Source of the DNA: Alphaproteobacteria bacterium bin52
GTDB taxonomy: Bacteria > Pseudomonadota > Alphaproteobacteria > Thalassobaculales > Thalassobaculaceae
Assembly: GCA_002238645.1 (NCBI GenBank)
Contig: MPMT01000008.1
Coordinates: 1-64,000 of the forward strand
Reading direction: 5' to 3'
Length of the DNA stretch: 64,000 bases
Part shown: positions 18,127-25,952 of the stretch, one piece after another
How the letters are laid out: each line of letters opens with the position of its first letter
Position numbering within the stretch: position 1 is the first letter of the stretch
The notes under the pieces: generated by a model
What the model was told of the DNA's origin: nothing
Seen by the model: only the letters and a program-made list of their open reading frames with translations
Databases searched by the model: none
Program-made: the position numbers and the translations under genes

Positions 18127-20207
18127 GGCGCACGCTCCCGGCTCGCTCTTTCCCGGATGACCAGGGTCCCGTACCGGTCGGTCATCGCCTCCTGGCCGTC
18201 GAGGATGACCGCCGTGGAGTCGAACTGTTCGATGATCGCCGGTCCGAATATTTCGTGACCGGCGCACAGCGCGGTGCGCCGGTATACCGGGACGGGCGCC
18301 CCCGCCCGGCCATCAAGCCGGACCCTGCGTTCCGTTGCCGGTTCCGGCTTCGGTGACGCGGCTCGGTCGACCTCTGGCAGCGCGAACTCCCCCGTGGTTC
18401 CGGAGGCCTCGAGCCTGAGCGTGACGATCTCGACCGGCGCGGACGGATCGGAGAAGGTGTAGAGGCGCCGGTGCAGGGCATGGAAGTCCTCGACCAGGGC
18501 TTCGAGTGTCGCCGCGGTGACCGGGCCGTCCGCGAGCCCCACCGTGAGTTCCACGCCCTGGTGGGCATACCTCATGTCGGCGGCGCGCCGGCACAGGCGG
18601 CGTTCCGGCGGTATCCCGTCAGCGGTGAGCCTCCGGTCGGCCTGATCCCCGAGGTCATCGAGGACTTCGCCCGTCAGCACAGGATCGATATCGCCGGCTC
18701 GCTGCAGCCGTGTCACCGCGAAGTCGTACCTGAGATCGGTTGCCAGCAGGCCGATGGCGCACATGATGCCGGGATGGCGTGGAACCATCACGCACCCGGT
18801 GCCGAGACTGCGCATCAGCATGGCGGCATGCACCGGGCCGGCGCCGCCGAATGCCGACAGCGCGAAGTCGATTGGGTCCAGTCCGCGTTCGACCGACATC
18901 ACCTTCAGCGCACCGGTCATGGAGGCGTTCACCAGGTCGATGATGCCGAGCGCGGCGTCGCCGGCCGACGTGTTCAGAGGCCTTGCCACATGTTCGTCGA
19001 TGGCGCGTTCGGCCGCATCGAAGTCAAGTGCGACCTCGCCGTCCAGCAGCGACGCCGGAATGCGTCCGAGCACCAGGTTGGCGTCGGTCACTGTCGGGCG
19101 GGTCGCGCCGGCGCCGTAACAGGCGGGCCCGGGATCCGCACCGGCGCTCTCGGGTCCGACCCGGATCCCTCCTTCGTCCGTGACCGAGGCGATCGACCCA
19201 CCACCGGCCCCGATGGTGTGGATGTCGATCATCGGCAACGACAGCGGGTGGTGGCCGATCCCTCCTGCGGTTGTGCGCACCGGCTCGTTCCCGCGCACCA
19301 GCCCCACGTCGGCGCTGGTTCCGCCCATGTCGATGGTCAGCAGGTCGGGGAAACCGGCGAGCCGACCGAGCCAGGCGGCTCCGGCCGTTCCGGCCGCCGG
19401 TCCGGACAGGGCGAGCGAGACCGGGGCCCGGGCGGCTTCGGCGGGCGGACAGGTGCCGCCGTTCGACTTCATGAGCAGCAGGGGCGCCCCGATGGCACGT
19501 CGCTCGAGCCCGGCAGCGAGTTCGCGGACATAGCGCGCGACAACCGGCTGCACCCTGGCGTTGAGCGTGGTTGCCACCGTGCGTTCGTACTCGCGAAAGA
19601 CCGGCAGCACATCGACCGAGAGCGAGATGTCGATATCGGGCAACCGCGCGCGCAACCTGGCGCCGACCCGTCGCTCGTGATCGGGATTGGCGTAGGAGTG
19701 CAGAAGCACCACCGCCACGGTGTCCAGTCCGGCGGCCCCGATCGCGTCGGCAACCGCGTCGAGCGCGGCCTCGTCGAGCGGAACCGCCTCGCTGCCGTCG
19801 AGCCGGATCCGGCCCGGGACTTCGAAGATGTGCCGGGCCCGCACCGGTCGTTCCGGCTTGACCCACGAGAACAGGTTGGCGGCGCGCGGGATCTCTGCCC
19901 GACCAATCTCCAGCACGTGCCGGAATCCGGCGGTGGTCACCAGCCCGGACCGTGCGCCGGTGTTCTCCAGTATGGCGTTGGTCACGATGGTCGACCCGTG
20001 CAGGACCGAGGCGATATCGGCGGGTCCGGCGCCGGCATCCGCGAGTACCCGGTCGACACCGGAGAAAAATCCCCGGGCGGGTGCGGCGGGAACCGAGGGG
20101 GTCTTGGCGACCGTGAACTCGCCGCTCTTCCGGTCGACCAGGATCACGTCGGTGAAGGTGCCGCCGACATCCAGGGCGAGCAGACTGTCCGCAGGGTCCG
20201 TCATCAT
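18123..20207 (-). CDS. hyuA: Hydantoinase A / oxoprolinase alpha family protein
   Basis: A 694-residue ASKHA-fold ATPase subunit. The N-terminal phosphate-binding motif is LALDVGGTFTDVILVD (residues 9-24), the second phosphate motif is TIDMGGTSADVGLV, and GPESAGADPGPACYGAG and FGGAGPVHA are family signatures. It should phosphorylate the lactam or ketone substrate for its HyuB partner. Its stop overlaps the HyuB start, and the SDR stop is five bases upstream. A second, diverged hyuAB pair lies at 31.1-35.2 kb. The presence of a class II aldolase and an SDR in the same operon suggests catabolism of a specific compound that I cannot name. Confidence 0.88.
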   Translation of the reverse strand: MMTDPADSLLALDVGGTFTDVILVDRKSGEFTVAKTPSVPAAPARGFFSGVDRVLADAGAGPADIASVLHGSTIVTNAILENTGARSGLVTTAGFRHVLEIGRAEIPRAANLFSWVKPERPVRARHIFEVPGRIRLDGSEAVPLDEAALDAVADAIGAAGLDTVAVVLLHSYANPDHERRVGARLRARLPDIDISLSVDVLPVFREYERTVATTLNARVQPVVARYVRELAAGLERRAIGAPLLLMKSNGGTCPPAEAARAPVSLALSGPAAGTAGAAWLGRLAGFPDLLTIDMGGTSADVGLVRGNEPVRTTAGGIGHHPLSLPMIDIHTIGAGGGSIASVTDEGGIRVGPESAGADPGPACYGAGATRPTVTDANLVLGRIPASLLDGEVALDFDAAERAIDEHVARPLNTSAGDAALGIIDLVNASMTGALKVMSVERGLDPIDFALSAFGGAGPVHAAMLMRSLGTGCVMVPRHPGIMCAIGLLATDLRYDFAVTRLQRAGDIDPVLTGEVLDDLGDQADRRLTADGIPPERRLCRRAADMRYAHQGVELTVGLADGPVTAATLEALVEDFHALHRRLYTFSDPSAPVEIVTLRLEASGTTGEFALPEVDRAASPKPEPATERRVRLDGRAGAPVPVYRRTALCAGHEIFGPAIIEQFDSTAVILDGQEAMTDRYGTLVIRERASRERAP

Positions 20208-20211
20208 CGCG

Positions 20212-20958
20212 TCACGGTCCGCCGGTCACGGGCAGGGTCTGGCCGGTGATCCAGCTCGCGCGGTCGGAAGCCAGGAACAGGACAGCGTCGGCAATGTCCT
20301 CGGGCTGTCCCAGCCGGCGCATGGCGGTGCTCTCGACCAGGGCCTGCTGTCCGGCCCGGCCGTAGGAGTCCCACTGGCGCACGTAGTCGGGTGATGTTGG
20401 CATGAAACCGGGCGCGACGGTGTTGACCGTTATCCCGAAGGGTCCGAGTTCGGAGGAAAGCTGTCGCGCGAGGCCGAGCAGCGCCGTCTTCGCGGTCCCG
20501 TAGCTGTGCAGGCCGGTCTTCGACACCCTCAGCGCGGCCCCGGACGAGATGAACAGGATTCGGCCGTATGCCCGTGACTTCATGCCCGGCGTCACCGCCC
20601 GGGACAGGTGGAAGGCGCCGTCAAGGTTGACGGCCTGGATGGCGCGCCAGTCCGCATCGCCCAGTTCCTCCAGCGGACCGGCAGTCTGCCCCAGCACGCC
20701 TCCGGCCACATGGACCGCGATATCCACCGTCCCGATCGTTGCCACAAGGTCGTCGACCTGCCGTGACCGGGTGACGTCGAGCCGGTGCCATTCGACCGGA
20801 ACCGGGGCGCCGGCCGCGACCTGTTCGACCGCGGCGACATCAATGTCGGTGGCGTGCACCCGGGCCCCTTCCCTGGCAAAGGCATGGGTAATCGCCGTGC
20901 CGATCCCCCGTGCCGCGCCGGTGACGAGGACGGTCCTGCCCGGAAAGGTGATTTCCAT
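20212..20958 (-). CDS. Short-chain dehydrogenase/reductase
   Basis: A 248-residue classical SDR. The cofactor motif is TGAARGIG (residues 14-21), the structural VAGG motif follows, and the catalytic Ser lies in LFISSGAAL with the catalytic YGTAK further on. The C-terminus ends in ITGQTLPVTGGP, the usual classical-SDR ending. It is placed between the class II aldolase and HyuA on the same strand, with five bases to the HyuA start, so it is part of the same pathway. It probably oxidises or reduces a hydroxyl group of the aldolase or HyuAB substrate; the substrate is not evident. Confidence 0.85.
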   Translation of the reverse strand: MEITFPGRTVLVTGAARGIGTAITHAFAREGARVHATDIDVAAVEQVAAGAPVPVEWHRLDVTRSRQVDDLVATIGTVDIAVHVAGGVLGQTAGPLEELGDADWRAIQAVNLDGAFHLSRAVTPGMKSRAYGRILFISSGAALRVSKTGLHSYGTAKTALLGLARQLSSELGPFGITVNTVAPGFMPTSPDYVRQWDSYGRAGQQALVESTAMRRLGQPEDIADAVLFLASDRASWITGQTLPVTGGP

Positions 20959-21079
20959 TTGTGCTCCGGCAACTGCGTGGGCCGGGCGAATAGTGGAACG
21001 GCGCGCCCCGCTCGTTCAAGTCCGACACCATCGAGCCCGGGTACCGGCTCGTCTCCATCAGCGGGATGATGGCGGAGTC

Positions 21080-21736
21080 CTATGTTCCGGCAACGCCGTA
21101 GCCGGCGAACCTGGCGAGGGTTTCCCCCATTTCCCTGTCACCGAGGATCACCGGAGTGCCCGCCTGCAGCGCGAGGTGATACTGGCGCGCAATCGCCTCC
21201 AGTTCCACTGCCCGCCACATTGCCTGCCCGAGCCCGCGGCCCCCGGCAATCATGCCGTGGTTGGCAAGCAAGCAGGCGGTCCGGTCCTCCAGCGCCCCGA
21301 TTGCCAGTTCCGCCAGCTCCGCTGATCCGAAGGTGTTGTAGCCGGCACAGCGCACGGTCGTCCCGCCAAAGGCCGCGACCATGTAGTGGCAGGCCGGGAT
21401 CGACCGGCGCAGGATGGCGAGTGCCGTGCAGTACGGGGGATGGGCATGCACCACCGCCGTCATGTCGCTCCGGGTCTTCAGGAGCAGCCAGTGAATTCGC
21501 CACTCGGTCGAGGGTGCGAGCGGCCCGTCCCAGGACCCCGTCATGTCTCCCGACAGGTCCATCGATGCGATCATCCCCGGCGTCATCTCGCTGTAGGGTG
21601 TCGCCGACGGCGTGATCAGCATCCGCTCCTCGTGGCGTACCGAGATGTTCCCGGATGTCCCCTGGTTGAGCCCGGTTGCATTGAGTTCGAGGCAGGCCTC
21701 GATGATCTCCTTGCGGATGTCGCTTTCGGTGTCCAT
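21080..21736 (-). CDS. Class II aldolase/adducin family protein
   Basis: A 218-residue zinc aldolase of the fuculose-phosphate aldolase type. The zinc ligands are visible as His97 and His99 (VVHAHPPY) and His160 (ANHGMI), and Glu78 (STEWRIH) is the candidate catalytic acid. The N-terminus has NQGTSGNISVR, the phosphate-binding loop of this family. It should cleave or form a carbon-carbon bond of a hydroxyacid or sugar phosphate, although some relatives are decarboxylases or epimerases. It is the first gene of the minus-strand run leading into SDR, HyuA, HyuB and the M20 peptidase. Confidence 0.82.
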   Translation of the reverse strand: MDTESDIRKEIIEACLELNATGLNQGTSGNISVRHEERMLITPSATPYSEMTPGMIASMDLSGDMTGSWDGPLAPSTEWRIHWLLLKTRSDMTAVVHAHPPYCTALAILRRSIPACHYMVAAFGGTTVRCAGYNTFGSAELAELAIGALEDRTACLLANHGMIAGGRGLGQAMWRAVELEAIARQYHLALQAGTPVILGDREMGETLARFAGYGVAGT

Positions 21737-21811
21737 TGATGTCCCCCGCGGTCAGAGTGGCTGCTGCGCACCGGCCTTTATCGGGTCGATTGATGCCAAA
21801 TGTCATGATTG

Positions 21812-21833
21812 GTGACGACCGAAGCGTCGTCAC
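21812..21833. terminator. Perfect 8-bp hairpin just before the group II intron fragment
   Basis: GTGACGAC (21812-21818 plus 21819) and GTCGTCAC (21826-21833) are exact inverted copies around a 6-base loop, CGAAGC. It ends 16 bases before the GTGCG intron boundary. Some bacterial group II introns insert next to terminator hairpins, but there is no T-run here, so it could equally be a remnant of another element. Confidence 0.35.
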
Positions 21834-21849
21834 GAGCCCGCAAAACTCA

Positions 21850-22305
21850 GTGCGCCGTGGAAGGGAGTTGTCCCAGTGGGTTCAAGCTCCACCCAACCCT
21901 TGTCGCTTCTGTTGGAAGCAGCCAGAGCGCTCCACGGAGGTAACGATGTAGGCTGAGGCACACTGATGTCAAAGGGCCACCCTTTGGGCGGCTCAGCGAG
22001 CAAACAGGCCGGAACGCGAGTGAACGCTGAGCAGGTCTCGAAAAGGCCAATGCGGGAGCCGACCCTCATGAGAGTAGGGGAAAGCTGACGACGGTCCGGG
22101 AAGGCGAACGTCCGAAGCACCGGATCGTTCCCTCCGGGGCGGTGCACTGGTATGTTTGCGGGAGGGACAACCTAGCAGCACGGGGTACGCTAGGCGAACT
22201 GGTGGAACGTTGTTGGGTGAGAGCCCCGGCAGGAAAAGAAAGCAACCAACCACTTTCTCCGTGAATCATGCGTGGTTCTGATTTGAAGTCTGGAAATGAT
22301 GACTA
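21850..22305 (+). ncRNA. 5' fragment of a group II intron (mainly domain I), no reverse transcriptase
   Basis: The segment begins GTGCG, matching the GUGYG 5' boundary of group II introns. It contains runs I recognise from the 5' structured part of bacterial introns: GAAGCAGCCAGAG, then GGCTGAGGCACACTGATG, GCCGGAACGCGAGTGAA and GGTGGAACGTTG. These normally precede an intron-encoded reverse transcriptase and then domains V and VI. Here no reverse transcriptase and no domain V-like 34-mer follows; the next gene is mcrB. It is therefore a truncated intron that cannot splice on its own. The 3' limit is approximate. Recognition is by eye, without a covariance model. Confidence 0.5.
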
Positions 22306-22323
22306 AACTCGGGAGTTGAGTGT

Positions 22324-24372
22324 ATGACCAATGATGAAATTCTAGAACATTTCAGTTCTGATTCGGAATTTAGGGCAATTTTGGACCATTGGGGTCCGAA
22401 TTCAGATCTGGCGCGACGTTTCTGCAGGTTGGCCCGCGCCGTTCACAATGTCGGTCTGGATTGGTACCACGTGCAAGCGATGAGGAAGGCCCGATTCGGG
22501 CGCAAGAATCATGATAACCAAAATGCTCAATCCGTAGCGGGATACATTTCTGTGAGTGATAATAGTGTTCATATTAAGTCAAATGACACTTGGCAAGGAA
22601 CGGCAATCGAATCGATTCCATCAGATTATTATACGGTTCTTGATAACGCGCGGGTGCAAGAAATTGAAATTGAGCTAACAACAGAGTGGGACGGTATCCC
22701 ACATGATTTGAGAAGGGATAGTTCGAACGGGCCGCCAGGCGGACTGTGGCCCGATGAATATTTGGACTGTGAATCTGAATCCGGTCAGGATAATGACGCT
22801 CGTTCTGTTGAGGCCTCTCCTCACCATTCTCTCAACACGATTCTCTACGGTCCACCAGGTGCCGGTAAGACCTATGCCACGTTTCGACGTTGTGTGGAGA
22901 TTTGTGATGGAAAAAAATCGCTGAAAGACGAGGATGTTGGCGATCGCTATCGTAAACTCGTTAAAGAAGGTCGTGTCGAATTCGTCACGTTTCATCAGTC
23001 GTACGGTTATGAGGAGTTCGTCGAGGGATTGCGGCCTCAAACCGATACGCTCGACACAGAGGACCGTAGCAGTGCAGGTTTCCGTCTCCATGCAGAAGAC
23101 GGGGTGCTCAAACGCATTGCGGAGCGTGCTCGAAAAGTTCCCGCTCGGTCCGCAACGCCCTTTACCCTTGATCACCGGAGAGTATTCAAAATGGGTTTGG
23201 GAAACCCGACTGCAGCGAGCGAGCAAGGAATTTTTCAAGAGTGCGTTGACAACGGATGCGTCCTGCTTGGTTGGGGAGGTAATGTAGATTGGTCGGATCC
23301 AACCTTTGGTCAATACAACAATATATTGGAGCGATGGAAAATAGAAGACGACAGGGCGACTGGCTATGATTCAAATGTTAAGTTTATTCACTGTTTTCGC
23401 AACACCCTGACAAAAAATGACTTAATTGTTGTTCCAACCTCTCAACAAAGATTCCGGGCGGTGGGTGAAGTTACTGGAGCCTATGAGTTCAGTCAAAGAG
23501 ACGATGGTATTTATCCCCACAGGCGCAACGTACACTGGCTTTGGGTTGACACAGAGGGAACGCCGTTCTTGGAGATATATGATTTCCAAATAACGCCACA
23601 AACTATCTACCAGCTTAGCTCACAAAATCTAAAAAAAGATCGACTGATCCGCTATGCCAGCCGAACTGAAGAGTCCGTAAGCGTCCAACCTCACGTTCTG
23701 GTCATCGATGAAATAAATCGTGGCAATATTTCCAAGGTATTCGGTGAAGCAATTACTCTTGTTGAAGAGGACAAACGGGCGGGAAGTCCCAACGAAATTT
23801 CTGTAACCTTGCCGTATTCCGGCAAGTCCTTCAGCCTTCCGCCGAATCTTTACATCCTTGGCACGATGAACACGGCCGACCGGTCAATCGCGCTGCTCGA
23901 CACGGCGCTGCGCCGACGCTTCGATTTCGAGGAACTTGCGCCTAAACCCGAATTGCTTGAGGAAGCAGCGCGTGCGTGCAAAATCGACTTGCCCGCTGTG
24001 CTCAAAGCCATGAACGAGCGGTTGGAATGGCTGTTGAGCCGCGATCATCTGATCGGTCATGCCTGGCTGATCGCCGCACGTAGCAAGGAAGATGTTGACC
24101 GTATCATGCGGCGAAAAATCATTCCCATGCTTGCCGAGTATTTCCACGAAGACTGGAGCAGGGTCCGCGCCGTGCTTGGCGGAGGCAACGAGTTCATCGA
24201 AATGGAAAAGCTCGGCGCTCCGCCAGCAATGGACAACGCGGACATTGGCGAGGACCGGTATCGCTGGACAATTCGCGAGAACTTTTGGAAAGACGCGTAC
24301 CACCGTCTGATTACCGGCAAGCCCCGGCAGGCCGATTCAAGTGACGACGGCTCAGAAGTCGATAGCGCCTGA
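22324..24372 (+). CDS. mcrB: McrB-type AAA+ GTPase with an inserted EVE-like reader domain
   Basis: A 682-residue McrB subunit of a modification-dependent restriction system. The N-terminal 165 residues are unrecognised and may contribute to DNA recognition. Walker A is GPPGAGKT (176-183), followed by the McrB-type VTFHQSYGYEEFVEG (221-235). Residues about 283-446 are inserted before Walker B and resemble an EVE/PUA-like modified-base reader (LGWGGNVDWSD, FIHCFRNTLTKNDLIVVP, VGEVTGAYEF). Walker B is VLVIDEINRGN (458-468), and the McrB motor signature is MNTADRSIALLDTALRRRF (515-533). The start has GGGAG eight bases upstream. The first two thirds are AT-rich and the end GC-rich. It overlaps mcrC by 32 bases. 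Confidence 0.88.
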   Translation: MTNDEILEHFSSDSEFRAILDHWGPNSDLARRFCRLARAVHNVGLDWYHVQAMRKARFGRKNHDNQNAQSVAGYISVSDNSVHIKSNDTWQGTAIESIPSDYYTVLDNARVQEIEIELTTEWDGIPHDLRRDSSNGPPGGLWPDEYLDCESESGQDNDARSVEASPHHSLNTILYGPPGAGKTYATFRRCVEICDGKKSLKDEDVGDRYRKLVKEGRVEFVTFHQSYGYEEFVEGLRPQTDTLDTEDRSSAGFRLHAEDGVLKRIAERARKVPARSATPFTLDHRRVFKMGLGNPTAASEQGIFQECVDNGCVLLGWGGNVDWSDPTFGQYNNILERWKIEDDRATGYDSNVKFIHCFRNTLTKNDLIVVPTSQQRFRAVGEVTGAYEFSQRDDGIYPHRRNVHWLWVDTEGTPFLEIYDFQITPQTIYQLSSQNLKKDRLIRYASRTEESVSVQPHVLVIDEINRGNISKVFGEAITLVEEDKRAGSPNEISVTLPYSGKSFSLPPNLYILGTMNTADRSIALLDTALRRRFDFEELAPKPELLEEAARACKIDLPAVLKAMNERLEWLLSRDHLIGHAWLIAARSKEDVDRIMRRKIIPMLAEYFHEDWSRVRAVLGGGNEFIEMEKLGAPPAMDNADIGEDRYRWTIRENFWKDAYHRLITGKPRQADSSDDGSEVDSA

Positions 24373-25645
24373 GCTCGCCGTGAAGCCCTTGATCTGCCGA
24401 GAATGGCAGGAGCTGCGTATCGGCGAGAGCGGGCTGACCGAAACCGAGGCCCGACGGTTCCATGCGCTGGCCGAACACGTCAGCCATCGGCTGAAGCGGG
24501 GTGAAACTGGCGTCTTGATCCGCACCCGGCGCGGCCTGAAGGCGCAACAGGTCGTGGGCGTCCTCGCCATTCCGGGACGGACCCTCGAAATCCTGCCCAA
24601 GGTCGACGGGGAAGATGACGCGGTGCGTAATGCCCTCATTCGTATGCTCGCCGTAGCGCACGACTTGCGGGTGGCGGATGGCGCGCTTACCGGAATGATG
24701 CGGCAAACGCACGACCTTCTGGAGCTCTTGATCCGCCTGTTTGCGGCCCGATTGCTGGCCGGCGTGCGGCACGGCCTGCCCCGTCGCTATATCGCTTGCG
24801 AGGAGGACCTGAGGCTGTTGCGCGGGCGCCTCGATGTTGTACGCCAGTTCACCCGTCACGCCGTCCGGCCGGACCGCCTTGCCTGCCGGTTCGACGAACT
24901 TTCCGAGGATACGCCCCTGAACCGCGTGCTCAAGGCCGCCGTGTCGCGGCTGGCGCTCATAACGCGTTCTGCCGCAAACGCCCGGCTGCTGGCCGAACTG
25001 GCGGCACGCTTCGAACTTGCCGGTGACTCGTCCCGACCGCTCAAAGAACCCGTCCGGCTCGACCGGACCAACACCGCCTTTCACGACCTGTACCGGCTTG
25101 CCCGGCTGTTTCTCGAAGGTGAGTGGCAGGGCACTGCCGCCGGCCGGCCGGCGGGCTTCGCCCTGCTGTTTCCTATGAACGACCTGTTCGAGGCGTTCGT
25201 CGGTCGCAGCCTGCTACGCGTACCCACACCGAGCCGCGTCCGCCTGCAGGCGCGCAGCAGATATGCGCTGAAGGGCGAAAAAAGCGGAGAACTTCTCTTC
25301 GCGCTGCAGCCGGATGCCGTGATTGAGGCAGACAGCGGATGCGTCGTTCTCGACACCAAATGGAAAGAACTCAAGCAAGAGCGGGACGATTTCGGCGTCG
25401 CGACGAGCGACATCTACCAGATGCTCGCCTACGGTCGCGCCTACAAGGCGGCTCGCGTGATCCTGCTTTACCCTTGGCACAGTGACATCGGCGTCGACAC
25501 GGGTGTCGTCCGCCGATGGACATCGGCAGAGCCGGATACCGACATCATCTTGCGGCTGGACATCGCGACGGTTGATGTCGGTCGCCCCGAGGACGTTCCT
25601 GATGTACTCGCCAAAATCGTGGAAGATGTTTCGGACAGGGGTTGA
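24341..25645 (+). CDS. mcrC: McrC-type PD-(D/E)XK nuclease subunit
   Basis: A 434-residue McrC homologue. The N-terminal half is the McrB-binding part (LKRGETGVLIRTRRGLKAQ, LEILPKVDG). The C-terminal nuclease has the catalytic Pro324-Asp325 (LQPDAVIEA), DTKWK (338-342), and the conserved DIYQMLAY (357-364). McrC supplies the cleavage site and stimulates GTP hydrolysis by the McrB hexamer. It overlaps mcrB by 32 bases in a different frame and is GC-rich like the chromosome. All catalytic residues are present, so the pair should restrict DNA carrying a modified base chosen by the McrB reader domain. Confidence 0.9.
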   Translation: MTTAQKSIAPELAVKPLICREWQELRIGESGLTETEARRFHALAEHVSHRLKRGETGVLIRTRRGLKAQQVVGVLAIPGRTLEILPKVDGEDDAVRNALIRMLAVAHDLRVADGALTGMMRQTHDLLELLIRLFAARLLAGVRHGLPRRYIACEEDLRLLRGRLDVVRQFTRHAVRPDRLACRFDELSEDTPLNRVLKAAVSRLALITRSAANARLLAELAARFELAGDSSRPLKEPVRLDRTNTAFHDLYRLARLFLEGEWQGTAAGRPAGFALLFPMNDLFEAFVGRSLLRVPTPSRVRLQARSRYALKGEKSGELLFALQPDAVIEADSGCVVLDTKWKELKQERDDFGVATSDIYQMLAYGRAYKAARVILLYPWHSDIGVDTGVVRRWTSAEPDTDIILRLDIATVDVGRPEDVPDVLAKIVEDVSDRG

Positions 25646-25711
25646 GAAGCTTCTCACGGGCCGGGGGAGACGAATTGGCTCCCGCTCAGAGAAAAATCCG
25701 GTTGCAAGGTC

Positions 25712-25880
25712 CAGGAACTCAATGCGCCAGCGTCGGGCGTGCGTACGTAGCACCCGACGCCGTCTTGCAGGGTGTCGGCCGCAAGGGTGGTGAGCTGCAG
25801 CCAGCGGATCGGGGGTGCGTCGCCGGGCGCGCGTTCCTCCTCGACCATCACCGCCTGCAGTCCGTTGCGAATACTCGCCT
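25712..25880 (-). pseudogene. Remnant of an IS4-family transposase, frameshifted
   Basis: On the minus strand one frame gives APPIRWLQLTTLAADTL, matching the segment before the last catalytic Glu of IS4-family transposases (usually PIxWxLLTxL). After a shift of frame, ARRWRIE follows, matching the RWxIE motif that carries that Glu. Nothing recognisable continues after it. Only about 55 residues of the transposase are left, between mcrC and the TRAP permease. The rest of the 307-base gap after mcrC holds no gene I can support. Confidence 0.5.
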
Positions 25881-25952
25881 TTCTTCGGTCAGTTCCGAAC
25901 CTTTCCCGCCATCCGGACCAGGGCTTCGATCCTGCGCAGCACGCCAGGACGG

